This document shows, in pieces, positions 21,453-32,911 of a stretch of DNA of 64,000 nt; within the stretch, counting starts at the first letter, position 1; every line of letters begins with the position of its first letter. The notes under the pieces were generated by a model that was given only the letters and a program-made list of their open reading frames with translations, made no database searches and was not told where the DNA came from. The DNA lies in the NCBI GenBank assembly GCA_030407315.1, contig JALQPE010003282.1, positions 97,990-161,989 of the forward strand, read 5' to 3'. A program made the position numbers and the translations under genes. The stretch comes from Asparagopsis taxiformis. Lineage: Eukaryota; Rhodophyta; Florideophyceae; Bonnemaisoniales; Bonnemaisoniaceae.

Positions 21453-21992
21453 ATGTCTCGCCACCTCAATCTTCTCCCCCTCTCGCTGCTGCTGCTCCTC
21501 CTCCTCCCGCTGCTCGTCAGCGCCCAGCCGCCACGCAGCCGTTGTCCGAGCCAATGCTTCCTGCGACGCGCGCTGGCCATCGAGGCGTGTCGCTCGGGCG
21601 CCGCGCTACGACTCGGCAATTGTCGTGTACGCGCTTGTGAACGATCCGACGGTAGCGCCGGGTTCCGTTGCGTACAAATCCGTCCGGCCGCGTCGCCGCT
21701 CGCCGCGCGTTCGCAATGTCCCAACACTTGCGCGCTCTCCTTCTCCGAGGCGACGCTGCAATGCACGCAGCCCGCCTTGTTCGCGCTCGCGTGCAACGTG
21801 CGCGCGTGCACCGAGCCCAACGGCGGCGGTTTTGGCTGCGTGGGCTGTCCGAATGTGTGCGCGTTTGGCGACGCGATCGACGACGTCGCCGCCGCATGCG
21901 CCCGACGACGCAACATGATTGCCGGATGCGAGCTCCGTGATTGCACCGTCGATGGTCAGGAGGGACGCGCGTGCGTGTTGCCGCCTTTGTAG
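21453..21992 (+). CDS. Secreted Cys-rich repeat protein, paralogue 1
   Basis: This 179 aa protein has a strong signal peptide (residues 1-24, run of Leu ending LLVSAQP). The mature part consists of three ~50 residue Cys-rich modules, each starting C-P-x-x-C (CPSQC, CPNTC, CPNVC) and ending with a C-x-V/L-R-x/D-x-C pattern (CRVRAC, CNVRAC, CELRDC) followed by a late Cys (FRCV, FGCV, RACV). The regular Cys spacing implies disulfides, so a wall or extracellular protein is likely. No known domain is recognised. It is tail-to-tail with a paralogue ending at 22093 only 100 bases away. The ATG has good context (CCACCATGTC). Confidence 0.75.
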   Translation: MSRHLNLLPLSLLLLLLLPLLVSAQPPRSRCPSQCFLRRALAIEACRSGAALRLGNCRVRACERSDGSAGFRCVQIRPAASPLAARSQCPNTCALSFSEATLQCTQPALFALACNVRACTEPNGGGFGCVGCPNVCAFGDAIDDVAAACARRRNMIAGCELRDCTVDGQEGRACVLPPL

Positions 21993-22092
21993 AATTGTAG
22001 TTTAAATTGTAGATGTCATGTATTGTTAATCTATACTAGTGAACAATCAAATCAACGACAACAACATCCATTACGTGTATCGTATCGTATAC

Positions 22093-22896
22093 TCATTGGC
22101 ACACATTCACAACTACCGTCCCCGAACACGTCTCGCAGCACGATCGTAGCGCGTCCTCCGCGACCGACGCGAACACCTGCACCGAATCAAGCGTGCATAG
22201 CGCCGTCAACAACCTCCTGCGACAATTATTCATGCAATTCACCAACGCCGTGTTCGCCAACGGCACCGGGAAATAATCCGCCGTAGAGCTCACACTCCCG
22301 CACTCGCAAATCGCCGCCGTCGGCTGCTGCCCGATCTGCGACGACGCAAGCACCATGCACCGCGGCGGAGCCGTCGTCGTAAACGTCGTCGTGGGCGGTA
22401 GCGTACGTTCCGGACGCGTCGTGCACGCGTATCCATTCATCACATCCGAACGGATGCATTTGCGTACCATGCATCCCAGCTGTCTAAACTCCTGCGCGCC
22501 GCACAGAATGTCCGCCGGCTCCTTGCGTTCGAAGCACAGCTCCGGACATCCACTGGCCGACGCAGGTGTCGGCGTCGGTGTGGGCGTCGGTGTGGGCGTG
22601 GGCGTCGGAGCGGCCGCAGTGGCGTCCGTCGTCGACGTGCCTGTCGTCGGGTTGATTTCGACACATCGGAAGCCGACATTTTCCGACGTCACATCCGCCA
22701 GCGCACACGTGCGCACGCGACAGGCGCGTGCGCGCGCCGCTGGGCTGCGACAGGCCGATATGGCCAGAGAGGCGTCCTCGAAACAGGCGCTTGGACAGAC
22801 ACTGGATTGACGTGTGGTGGCGCTGTCGATCTGCGCGCCGTCGAGACGCGCGAGGAGGACGAGCGAGAGGAGGGCGGCGAGGAGGGTGGCGTTCAT
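22093..22896 (-). CDS. Secreted Cys-rich repeat protein, paralogue 2
   Basis: This 267 aa protein reads leftward from the ATG at 22896. It has a signal peptide (LLAALLSLVLLARLDGA). The first module, SSVCPSACFEDASLAISACR...CRVRTC...GFRCVEINP, matches the first module of the neighbour closely. A Pro-Thr repeat of about 15 residues forms a spacer, probably O-glycosylated, before a second module starting CPELCF. The C-terminal third has a different Cys pattern (SSQIGQQPTAAICECGS..., then CCETCSG) not found in the neighbour. A CATATAAACC stretch about 50 bases upstream (near 22950) is a plausible core promoter. Function unknown; extracellular structural or binding role inferred. Confidence 0.75.
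   Translation of the reverse strand: MNATLLAALLSLVLLARLDGAQIDSATTRQSSVCPSACFEDASLAISACRSPAARARACRVRTCALADVTSENVGFRCVEINPTTGTSTTDATAAAPTPTPTPTPTPTPTPASASGCPELCFERKEPADILCGAQEFRQLGCMVRKCIRSDVMNGYACTTRPERTLPPTTTFTTTAPPRCMVLASSQIGQQPTAAICECGSVSSTADYFPVPLANTALVNCMNNCRRRLLTALCTLDSVQVFASVAEDALRSCCETCSGTVVVNVCQ
22564..22610. repeat. Minisatellite encoding the Pro-Thr spacer
   Basis: Tandem GTGGGCGTCGGT-type units (plus strand) encode the PT repeats of the minus-strand gene. The array is in frame and likely to vary in copy number. Confidence 0.8.
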
Positions 22897-23661
22897 GGTG
22901 GAAGGGTTGAGATGGAGGGGGGATGGGTGCGGCGCATGGCTGCGATGCGAGACGGTTTATATGAGGTGTGGGTGGTTGGGATCTGGAAGGGATTGGTATA
23001 TGGGTTGGAGACTTGTGTCATTTGGACATGTCATTGATCAAGTGTTGAGTGATACGTTGCGTACTTGGTTACCACGTGGTCACTGATTGTCGACGACTAC
23101 GTGGTCGATCTTATTTCGACTTACAGTTGTTGCAACCGAGCATCACATAGTGACATGACGCACCGCTTTGTTTCTCCGCGACGATCGAGTTACAGTCGGA
23201 TCGGAATAGTCTGTTTCTCTCCTGTCAGGTCGAGCAATCCTGACCCGACCAGTATTGCATCTGCGCATTGTCGAGACTATCTCAACTCGAGGCTGCATCA
23301 CTCCAATTATTCACAATAACCATCGATCCAACCAAATCTACCCAAATAAACCGATAAATTTCAAAAATAAATTAAAACTCACTAAATCAATCTAGTCAGT
23401 GACTGACAGCCATCCCATCCAATCCTCGACCAAACTCACCGTCCACCGCCACTCCAACAATGCCTCATCTTACAGTTGACCATCAATCCACCGATATCAT
23501 CAAACCCGCATCCGCAACGCGCTCTCCAAAAATCCTCGTCACGCGCAGCAACCGCGCCAATAAGCGCGCACGCAACCGCACCGCCAAGTCTACAAAACCG
23601 CACCTCCAAACCATGCCGGCTGCACACAGCGCAATGCTGCGCGCAAGTCAGCGAAATCACC

Positions 23662-25344
23662 ATGGCCTACACGGAGGGCAACGCGACCATTCTGACGGGC
23701 ATACCGCTCCAACCGACCGGTTTTGAAAACATTACGGGGACGACGCGCGGGTACTACATCATCGGACACGACACCTTTCTGACCAATTCTGTCACGCTCA
23801 CAAACGTTTTCCAGCGCCAAGTCGCCGGTCCAGCCGAGGATTTTCTGCTCGGCATTCTCTCAGTCATCTTCATCTCCGTTCTCTCCGAGATTGTGCAGAC
23901 CATTTTTCTGCGCACACGCTATCGCACCCGCCGCTCGCAGGGTCTCTACACCGCCTATCTCATCGACGAGTATTCGCACTTTCGTAACATCTGGTCGCAT
24001 GCGACCGCCCACAACGCCCGTGCACAACGCGTGCGCGAGCGCTCTGGATACCCGTCGTTTCATCAGCATCGCAGTATGTTTCTGTCGTTTTTCGTGCTCG
24101 TGGTCGCCGCGATGATCTTTGCCGCCGATGTGGTCGCCGTGTACATCACCCAGCCGCGCAGGTTCTTTTCGAAAGAGCTCGAGTATAATCTTAGGGGGAT
24201 TCAGCCTATTGCCGTTAAACCCGGTTTGTCAAAGTATATTCGTACATTGTCCAGACGTCGTCCGTGTATTTCACCCTTCTTCCAACTGGAGGATCAGAAG
24301 CGTCATTATGTGATCAATTCGTGCTCGATTATCAATTCTGTTCGCGAGTTGGATTCTGATGTAAATGTGTCTCGGCAGATTACCATTCAGAGTTTCTACC
24401 ATATTGGCGGCTCCGATCATACCATTCGTTTCGGTTCTGAAGGGTCGCACACGATTCGTGTGCGCGCAGAGATCTTTCTCGATGAAGGCGGGCGAGCTGT
24501 CAAGAGAATTCTTTTCTCAGAGCCGGAAAATTATTTGCGCGACGTCCGATATCTGCATAACGTCACTATATATGCCGTTATGGAATGGTCGTGCAATCAG
24601 CCGTTTGCGCGCTTTAATTGTCAAGAAATCGTGGACAATTTGGTCATGGCACGGTCCGCACCGATAACCCAGCAAATCGTGTTGTGGAAGGAACGTGAAA
24701 AGAATGTACTCCGTAATGTTAGTGGCCTTGAAACCGTATATCGCATCGAGGTGAACAATCCATTCGAAGCAACCTCTCAAGGCTTGCGTCCATTGCTTTC
24801 AAGTTCGGCCATCGAAGAAGTGAAGGGTTCCGGATGGTACGAGGACCAGCTGCGACGCAATCTTTCTATAGATATTCCTGATTTGGTCTCGGAAGACGGT
24901 CGCGTCGCTGGTGTCTACTTGTTGGGATTGGTAGTCCTGTTTCTGTCAATGACCTTGGCACTGCTCAGATTCTTGTTCCAGCCAGTTTCGTTGGCCAGTG
25001 TTGCGTTCCAGTATTTGGAGAGGCAGACAGAGAAATTGAGGGAAGAGGCCGATGATGGTAAGATTCAATTGTATTATGACGATGACGATGGTAATGGTGC
25101 ATGGAGCGGCGATGAAAGTTTAGACGGTCTTGAGAAACGTACCGGTGCAAGAGGGCCGCACACTATTATGCAATTGCACAACACTGTCATATGGGACGGC
25201 GAAAAGTTCATTCCGCTTGATAGTGTTGGACGTGAAGACGATACAATGCATATGCACGACAGGATCATGACGAGGAGCGGCTCGTCACACTCAGCTACAA
25301 CGTTTGATCTTGAATATGAAGATGTTGATTACTCTCGCGATTAG
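23662..25344 (+). CDS. Three-pass membrane protein of unknown family
   Basis: This 560 aa protein starts at an ATG in excellent context (ATCACCATGG); the frame is open further upstream but only from a TTG. Hydrophobic segments lie at about 61-83 (FLLGILSVIFISVLSEIVQ), 139-162 and 418-439 (VYLLGLVVLFLSMTLALL). The ~255 residues between segments 2 and 3 contain several Cys (RRRPCISPFF, SCSIIN, WSCNQPFARFNC) and probably form an extracytoplasmic domain. The C-terminal tail is acidic (YYDDDDGNG). A frameshifted paralogue lies at 38672-40135 on the other strand, sharing TAYLIDEYSHFRN-type sequence. No known domain is recognised; possibly a lineage-specific transporter or receptor-like protein, but nothing proves this. 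Confidence 0.8.
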   Translation: MAYTEGNATILTGIPLQPTGFENITGTTRGYYIIGHDTFLTNSVTLTNVFQRQVAGPAEDFLLGILSVIFISVLSEIVQTIFLRTRYRTRRSQGLYTAYLIDEYSHFRNIWSHATAHNARAQRVRERSGYPSFHQHRSMFLSFFVLVVAAMIFAADVVAVYITQPRRFFSKELEYNLRGIQPIAVKPGLSKYIRTLSRRRPCISPFFQLEDQKRHYVINSCSIINSVRELDSDVNVSRQITIQSFYHIGGSDHTIRFGSEGSHTIRVRAEIFLDEGGRAVKRILFSEPENYLRDVRYLHNVTIYAVMEWSCNQPFARFNCQEIVDNLVMARSAPITQQIVLWKEREKNVLRNVSGLETVYRIEVNNPFEATSQGLRPLLSSSAIEEVKGSGWYEDQLRRNLSIDIPDLVSEDGRVAGVYLLGLVVLFLSMTLALLRFLFQPVSLASVAFQYLERQTEKLREEADDGKIQLYYDDDDGNGAWSGDESLDGLEKRTGARGPHTIMQLHNTVIWDGEKFIPLDSVGREDDTMHMHDRIMTRSGSSHSATTFDLEYEDVDYSRD

Positions 25345-25639
25345 AAAACCATTTCAATTATATTTTGTATATTGTATTTGTAAATTTCATAGAGATTGGT
25401 TGCTCGCGCACTTATCGCGTCTCGCTCGCACAACAATCTCACTCGACAGAAACATACAAGTGATCAACACAAAGCTTTCACACATTTGATTTCACGCGCT
25501 CGCCTAGCCCATTCATCGACATGTACCTTCACCGGCGTAGCGACCATTACCGCCGACTCGCCCACAAGAGAAGAAGCACGTCGACACTCCGCTCGGTACA
25601 TGCGTTGTGTGCAAAGAGTAAGAGTTCTGCATTTCGAGT

Positions 25640-25699
25640 GCATGCATGCATGTATGCATTCATGTATGTATGCATGCATTGCATTGCATTGCATTGCAC
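25640..25699. repeat. GCAT / ATTGC microsatellite
   Basis: Runs of GCAT/GTAT tetranucleotides pass into ATTGC pentanucleotides (about five copies). It is a simple repeat without coding role. Confidence 0.8.
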
Positions 25700-27586
25700 T
25701 GAATCATCGCCACTTATGCATCACAGCCAATTCATTCACTTGTGACAAATCGCTCCAAAAATAGATTGGTTCATGTCGTGCTCCGCACTTGCACCGTCAA
25801 CACCAAGGAAGTACATACACGTAAGTCCGTTGTCGAAATTCACACAACGACTCCTTTGACCTCGCACGACACAGTCGTCCCGTAATGTCAAAAGCGCGCG
25901 AGTGATCGTCGCTCAACTCGACACCCTTCTCGACCGCCATTGCAGTTTCGAAAACACCCGACTCAATGCAACATCTCATGTCCTCCTGAGGACGGCCGAG
26001 CATACCATACGACACGAACAGCTGCAGTGGTCGTCCGTCGGCTCGACGCTCACCTGCAGCACCGGCCCGCCCACGCTGCGCAGCTCTGCTCTCCGAGCCA
26101 CCGTATGTTTTTATGTAAGCTGCCGCGAGTCGCTCAACGTTCCGCCAACAGCCGCCCCAAATGTTGTCTCTCGGCCTCTTATCGCATCGTATCGTGTCGG
26201 CGTCAGTGCAATCGCTCACTCGCTTGATACCTCGCTTTGTCCCTCGCTCGGTCGGACGGACAGAGCGCTACTGAGTTGTATATTATGTCAAGTGGCTTTT
26301 TTGTTGTCCCGAGGTTGAACCACAGGTAGCTAGTTGATCTATGCTATATACTCTCGTAATTGATTTGCACGATTCCAATGCGAGGAATCATGCAGTTTGT
26401 GCACTGTCGTTGATGCCGGCGCTGACAAGTTTGAAGCATCATGCTCGAAGCATCGTGGCGCATCGGGGCGGACCGTGTCCTTTGGCCATATGGCGTGCAA
26501 GCTCGCTGCGGTGCCGTTCGGAGAACATCACTTGGTTCGTCGTCGAGTTTATTTTCCATCTGCTGGAGAGACTAGACGTGGACCAATCGCAATATTGGGA
26601 TGATGAGTCATCGAAGGTTTGCAAACAAGTTGCACGCAGTAGAGTGTAATATATGATGGTATCGACATATTTCGACACAACAAGCACAAGATTCGTCGGC
26701 GGGACATATGTTAAGCGAGCAAGCGAGCGAGCGCAGTGGTATTAGCGAGGGAGTGCTTCCAATGTGACAATGCCATGTCAAGGTTGTAACCATATTGTAA
26801 CTAAATCAAGTTAATGGTTGCGGCATAATGATGCGATGCGCTGAGCTGAGCTGCGGCACGACGCAGTCCAGTCGTGATGCCTGATTTGGTCGACTCTCGA
26901 GTTGTGGTTAAATATAGAAATGCAACTGTTGTCCTTTACGTGTGGAATCATGATATTCCATCGCTGCATGTGATTTCGACGAAAAAGGACCAGCATGACG
27001 TACGCTTTGAACCGACGTGTTGGGAACATACAGCAGCCAACTTGCAAACTCGAGAGCTGAGCCGAGCCGAATAACTTACTGTTTAATCAGCAAACTAAAT
27101 TCCACCTCAACCCACTCATACCGTTACATGACGCCGTTGAAAAGTACTTCGTCTCGGCCGCTCATCTCCCCTTGACGTGCAAGTCGAAAAGAATCGTACA
27201 ACCCTTGCGTGGCAAATGTCAGGCTAACCTGCTCTTTCTTCACAGCTCTCCGAGAAAAAAAAGCAACTTGAGAACTTTTCCGCCGATACTTTTGCAGTCG
27301 TCAACACTTTTTCCGCTTACCTTCGTTGTTATTCATTATCGGCACCGTGGTTGTGCCATGCTGTGCAATGGTATGTTTTAACGTGCCGTACCATGCCGCA
27401 CCAAAGTGCAGTGCAGCTTGCTAATGACGAAGACTAATGGCAACGGATGTGTCATAGGGAAAATACAAAACACGATTGAAAGACAGCACGGTATGAGAGG
27501 GGCAACCAATGGTTTTTTTTTCAACTGGCCACGGTCCACAGACTGGACTTTCGATGCACCACTCTTGCTCTGGTCAACTATGAGAA

Positions 27587-27609
27587 GGAAGGAAGGAAGG
27601 AAGGAAGGA
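27587..27609. repeat. (GGAA)n microsatellite
   Basis: Nearly six perfect GGAA units in tandem. Confidence 0.9.
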
Positions 27610-30070
27610 GCGGCGACTTGAGAGAGCGTAAAAGTTTATCTAGTCGACCAAGTGCTTCCAAGTATCCATGCTATTCGCCGCGCTCGGCATGGCTGCTGAC
27701 GTATGTTAGCGAAAAGGGTGCTTAACATGCCAGAATATATTAATATATGCGCAGCAATAACAAATTTTGACACAAAGGAGTAAGTGCTTTGCGTCTGAAC
27801 AACGTGTCGTGTTTAACAATCTTACCGAGCTTGCTGATCTGCTGGACAACAATAACAATATTGACACGCTTACACGACATAGTCCGTCCTTCTACTGCCA
27901 GACTGACCGCTGTGCTGCGTTGCGGTGGAAAGGCGAATCTATTTTTGGTAACGCAACACTTCCATGCCGAGCACATCAAATGGTGGGTGACATAATTTCG
28001 CTCGTCTGCACCGCCTTTAGATCCAAACCCTTATCATCAAATATGCAAGCCGCCATGATCGCATTGTTCACGAACGGAAGGAGTTCAAACTATTTTCAGC
28101 TGCTGTAATAACATGTGGTCCATTTGCGCGCGCAATTCCAGCGAGCGAGAGAAAAAAACTCTTGAGACTCGACTCCTTTACGTCACGATAACCCCACCGA
28201 CTGAATGTCCGTTGTCACTGCCGCTGCTCGCCTCGACTGGGCTAGTCTCGTCTTTGCTCTGTTGGGTTCGGCTCAGCTGCAGTCTCGTTTCCTTCGTGAC
28301 CATTACCACTGTATACATTTATAGCGCTTGGTGTATTGTGTGTAGAAATTGTGCCATCGTCATGTAACGTCATAATGCATCTGATTTCACAACTTGTTAT
28401 ATGGATTGCGAGCATCCAACCACAGAGCGGACGATGTACGCAGAAGCTCTTGAACAGGATAGATATTGCATCCACAGATCAATGCCATGACACGACGTGC
28501 TATTGCATGTGTTGATCGCTATGCGGCCGGTCGGCGGTCAACATGAAGAGTGAAGAAACGCGATAACAATTCTGGTTTCTTATAAGTGATTGCGCGCGCA
28601 ACTCGATGTGCGCATATATATATGACGGAGATGAGCACGTCCACGTACCATTTGCTTGATCGCGCATTGTTGTATTGTACTTTGCGCCGGTCTAAAAGTT
28701 TGCAACCCAACTCTTCACCTGATTACAGTCAAAGCAGTATACGTCAAACAGGAAATTGAGACGGCAGATGCGCTCGTTATCATATGCGTTCAGTGTGACT
28801 CGACTTTGGTTACAGACCTACTCTATGGCAAAGATCCGTTTCGAACGTATACACAGGCGTCTACCCCATCCCTTTCAAAGTTGAATTCGTCTGCTCTAGT
28901 CAGCACTACAATTTTATATTGCTTGCCGGCGCAGCGCGGTTGAGTGCTTTGTTGCGACGCCGCGTCTTTTTCACGCACTGCGTTGCTGCGCAACAGCCAT
29001 TACAGAACGCAAGTTGTAGTCTGCGCGAGCAACAAGCGCACTTGATTTTTCCCAGCATACTCTTGCTCTTGCGATTCAGATCAACTATGGCCGTTCAAAC
29101 GGGTGAATGACATACGTCGCATGCTAAGCCTCACATCAACTCTTGGCGTCGGCAGAAAAGCAACGTGCTTTCAGGCATCTCTGATGCAAGTGGGATACAG
29201 TTATCATTTTGCGGCACGACGGGTCGATGAGGTAAGTCGACAATAGTTAACACCTCGGCGTTGTAAGTGAGAGGTTCCGTTACATTGGGTGCTCACACGG
29301 CCAAGTTGACGGCCGTGTCACGAAAAATGTGAATCACTGGCTTTCCATTCCACCGTCAGTGTCTGCCTACACAGCATTGCATCATAGTTGTAGCACATGC
29401 TGTGCTCTTCAACTTGCAATTCTGACTCGGGCGGACCGTGGTTCCACGTTCAACTTTCGTGTTCGGAAACAATCACACGTGTGCCACACGTGCCTTTGTT
29501 ACTCTCCACATCCTCAAAGTCAACTTGTGTCGCTTCTATTGAGCTCCATAGCACTTGGTGCCACACCGCCTTGTTCTAAACTTCAATTTTTCCGTCCGTC
29601 CTTGTGCATGAATCATATCTACAATCTCAAGATCCGTCCACACGACGCTCCATGGTCATGCTTATCCGATATACTCAAGTCATGAGTGTTTTGTACCGGA
29701 AGAGTGACCGACTGTAGCGTAGCATAGCACAGCCATTTCGTTCACAACTATGCTCAGCACACACATCTTCATTGCAATGCCTCACTGATTGGAAGTACAT
29801 TCCTTCGGCCTGGAAACCACTCCCGAGCCTAGCGCCGGACACGCGCCTTCACGTTCTTTCCCGATTGCAAATTCCTCACCGCAACAGCATATCCTTTTTG
29901 AACTGCTAGTTTCTCATCCATGGTGTTGCGACATTGACCAACCTATTTATGTGCAGTAGAAAAGGCAAGCAGTTATCCGAGCACCCATCTTCTCCTCCCT
30001 CAGTCCCAACCACCACCTACCGCGAACCGCCACTATCCCTAACGCTACCGCCACCTTTCCAACAACTAAT

Positions 30071-30595
30071 ATGTCGCATCATCAACCGAGGCACAAATTC
30101 GACCCCCTCGACCAATTTCAGGCTTTCCAACCGTACGAGCCTCAACAAGCTAGAGGTTCGTCGTCGCGTAGCTCCGGCTCTTCCAAGGAACAAAGCGCAA
30201 AGTCTGCAAGTCCACCCGCTTCGCCAACGGTCGCTCGCTCTAGTCGACGCAAAACTCGTCGCGAATTCTACACACGTTTTTCTGCTGCTGAACAAGCCAT
30301 GTTGTTGGACGGCGTTCGGATCTTTGGACCTGGACGATGGAAAAAGATTCTATCGTCGTACGACTTCCATCACAAGCGCACCGCTGTCGACTTGAAGGAC
30401 AAGTATCGCAATGTGTTGAGAGCGCAAGAACGTGCTCGGAATAACGCAGCCTCCGCTTCTTTGCCGCTACCGCTGGCGCCAATTCCCGGTCGCGACGGCA
30501 GGTATCCAAACGAATCGGACAGAAAGCAAAAGATGTCACCACCGTCTCTTATGAAGTTGACACAGCTTTTGTGTACATCAGATGCTGAAGACTAG
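30071..30595 (+). CDS. Small telobox Myb/SANT DNA-binding protein
   Basis: This 174 aa protein has one Myb-type domain at residues 65-118: REFYTRFSAAEQAMLLDGV, FGPGRWKKIL and HHKRTAVDLKDKYRNVLRA. The VDLKDKYRN stretch (106-114) is the telobox signature shared by TRF-type and plant TRB/TRFL proteins that bind double-stranded telomeric repeats. Flanking regions are low-complexity and probably disordered (Ser-rich 29-58, basic 59-64). Unlike TRF1/2 it has no dimerisation domain, and unlike plant TRFL proteins the domain is not at the end of a long chain. A nuclear role at telomeres or in transcription follows from the family; which applies is open. The ATG at 30071 opens the frame. Confidence 0.82.
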   Translation: MSHHQPRHKFDPLDQFQAFQPYEPQQARGSSSRSSGSSKEQSAKSASPPASPTVARSSRRKTRREFYTRFSAAEQAMLLDGVRIFGPGRWKKILSSYDFHHKRTAVDLKDKYRNVLRAQERARNNAASASLPLPLAPIPGRDGRYPNESDRKQKMSPPSLMKLTQLLCTSDAED

Positions 30596-31260
30596 AGCTG
30601 CTGACTTATTGCGCTATGTTTGGAAACACGTAACAAGTACTTTGTACACTACTGCCTTGAACGATTACATCGCTTCAACGCGATACGTAAGGCACAGCTG
30701 GCATGGAATTGTAGTGGGTAATCATGTTAGAGTTACAGTCGTTAGAGTAGAATTAAACCACAGCTTGCATTTCGTGCAATACAGGGAAGGCTTTCTTGCG
30801 AGAATAGATAAAAGATGGTTGTTCTGTTTGGCGACTGATAGATTGAGAAAGAGGTGCCGCGACTCATTCGCCGGTAGCTCAACAACGCCATGACGCGAAT
30901 CACAGTGATATGGCGCGGCCGGCGGATCCAACCATCATCGACGTATCGGAGGCGCGCGCTGGTGTACATGCAGTGGAGTGATTCGTGCTGGCAAAATACT
31001 GAGAATGGTATGTCCACTGCCAGTGGTATCGGCGAGTTGGCTGGTGGCGACGACGAACGGTAAACATGTGCGTGTGCATGGCGAAGATGAGCCGCTAATT
31101 TTGGGGACTTCATAAATTTACTGTGATAGCAACGTTTACAGCCCAAATTGCGTGACTCTAGAGACGGTTTCTTTCGCTACCGATACCGTTGCCGCAGCGC
31201 AAATGATTCAACCGATGTGATGTGGTTTGCGAGTTGTTCGTGTGCGACTTGATCGTGTCA
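30596..31260. other. Intergenic region between convergent genes
   Basis: This is the shared 3' region of the telobox gene and the minus-strand gene at 31261-32508. No further gene was seen. Confidence 0.5.
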
Positions 31261-32508
31261 TCACCATACGGTATACGACCCCACACATGTGAGATGCTGA
31301 ATCTGACAATAGTTGCTTCGCGCAAAGTAGCTGTCACAGCAGATCATGTTGCAGGGCGTGCCTTCATAGTATTGGCATTCGGAAAATCCGCCAAACAAGT
31401 CGACATAGATGTAGGTGTTGCGCGATTCAGTTGGCATATTCACTGAATGCCGTGCACGTGTCACGCGTACCGAGCCTTTCGACTGCATCCGCACGAGAGA
31501 AACTCCAGTAACAGCCTCATGGAAGCCAACTTCCCATCCCCACACTGGAATCGTGTCAACGCGACGCTTATCCCATTCCAAAGTGTCCAGTCGTGCGCAG
31601 TATGAGTACGGATAAGCCTCCTTATCCACCTGGAATAGCGTGCAGCTCATCCATAGATGACTGTCTTCGTCAAAGAACACTCCTGCAGAATTTTGCTCTC
31701 GCATTCGAAGCATGAAATCCCTGAATTGCCAGAATTTGGAAAGCTCCTTCTCTTTCGGCCACTTGCCATCCAAGGCGATCTGATTCGCATCTGTCGGCGT
31801 GACGCCGCCATTGTAGATTTCCTCGATAAGCTTGTTTCTCTGTAGAAAACCACGGAAGCTCTTCTCTCTCTCGCTATTATCTTTCTTGTTATGTTTACGT
31901 CGAATAGCAGTTGAGAACCTGGCCGGAGACGTGTCTAATTGGGCTATCCTCTTTTCCGCCTTCATTTCCAGTGCCATGAGCTCCTCCTCCAGACGCTGTT
32001 GTTGTGCGCTATCGGGCTCGGTATAACTATCGATATAAACATGATTGGCGTCCAGCATACATTCTCTGTAGACATAGTAACCATGCTTCATATGTGCCTC
32101 CAGACAGCAAGTTATAGTATCGTAGACTGTTTTATTGTCACATCCTTGGCGGCCTTTGCTCTTCTTTTTCCTGACAATTGCCTTCGCTTCAGCCAGTGTG
32201 ACATGATTGATGCTGGGAACGGGAAGACGATCGATACGACCAAGTGTCCGAGTAGATGTGCCAACGATTTTGTCTTCGACAAAGAGACCAGTTTGGGTTT
32301 CTCGTAGAACTGGCGTGTCTTCAGGGACTTCAACAAAGAAATCTTCGATAAGATCAAAATGGTGGACGTCTGCATCGTGAGAGTTATCATCATCCCAGAG
32401 AGATTGGTTGTCCTTATGAGAACGGTTCTTGCCCTTGCCCTTTCGCGCAGTAATGACGACAGAACTATGGAGAAGTAACAACAGGATAATAATGCCCAAT
32501 TTGTTCAT
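31261..32508 (-). CDS. Secreted protein of unknown function, 415 aa
   Basis: The ATG at 32508 opens a frame starting MNKLGIIILLLLLHSSVVITA, a clear signal peptide, followed by a basic and then acidic stretch (DDDNSHDADVHH). The middle contains a charged, probably coiled-coil region (RLEEELMALEMKAEKRIAQ). Cys residues cluster in CDNKTVYDTITCCLEAH and at the C-terminus (CQYYEGTPCNMICCDSYF), so disulfides are likely. The WGWEVGFHEAVTGVSLVR part reads like a folded beta domain. No membrane anchor follows the signal peptide, so secretion or a vacuolar location is expected. I recognise no family. Confidence 0.75.
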   Translation of the reverse strand: MNKLGIIILLLLLHSSVVITARKGKGKNRSHKDNQSLWDDDNSHDADVHHFDLIEDFFVEVPEDTPVLRETQTGLFVEDKIVGTSTRTLGRIDRLPVPSINHVTLAEAKAIVRKKKSKGRQGCDNKTVYDTITCCLEAHMKHGYYVYRECMLDANHVYIDSYTEPDSAQQQRLEEELMALEMKAEKRIAQLDTSPARFSTAIRRKHNKKDNSEREKSFRGFLQRNKLIEEIYNGGVTPTDANQIALDGKWPKEKELSKFWQFRDFMLRMREQNSAGVFFDEDSHLWMSCTLFQVDKEAYPYSYCARLDTLEWDKRRVDTIPVWGWEVGFHEAVTGVSLVRMQSKGSVRVTRARHSVNMPTESRNTYIYVDLFGGFSECQYYEGTPCNMICCDSYFARSNYCQIQHLTCVGSYTVW

Positions 32509-32911
32509 TGTTAGTACGTTAGAAGTTTGTTGCGTTCACAACGCTTTGAAGCGAACGAGAGAGAAATATTAAGGTAGAATGAGGCATAATATGTCGCTCA
32601 GTTGTGTGTGTGTGCGAGTACAAACGAAAGAATCAGGAAACCGATCTGTCGCAAGCCGAGCGAGAGTGCCACATTTGAGAGTCGAGATTTCATGGCAGTT
32701 GGCACCATAATCTTATTCCACAAATTCGTCTTGGTTCACCAGCAAATGTAGTACAGCGTGAAGAGAACAGACTGTTGCGGAAACAGCAGGTGCGGTGGTA
32801 AAAATGTTTTCGTGTCACAACAACCCTCCTATTCCGAAGTAACAAAGTTACCCGTGCGCAGGTGAACGAGAATTTTCAGCCTATAGCTGGAAAAAAGAAA
32901 CACCCGTTGTC
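32509..32911. other. Promoter side of the secreted gene, no other gene
   Basis: Nothing recognisable other than an A-run at 32891-32896, which is the Pol III terminator (T-run) of the minus-strand tRNA-Glu. Confidence 0.45.

Larger units (their letters stand above)
25345..30070. other. Long intergenic stretch, no convincing gene
   Basis: About 4.7 kb hold only short frames with no recognised motif. The longest (25797-26219 minus, 27767-28108 plus) have no homology I can name and are not called. Two microsatellites lie here. An undetected intron-rich or non-coding RNA gene cannot be excluded. Confidence 0.4.

Noticed and set aside
21193..21918. 241 codon frame overlapping the Cys-rich secreted gene
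   Set aside because: It is an out-of-frame shadow of the signal-peptide gene, rich in Ser, Pro and Arg.
25797..26219. 140 codon minus-strand frame
   Set aside because: No recognisable motif, competing frames of equal length on the other strand, and no promoter or codon signal.
27767..28108. 113 codon plus-strand frame
   Set aside because: No motif or homology recognised; length is expected by chance in 5 kb of intergenic DNA.
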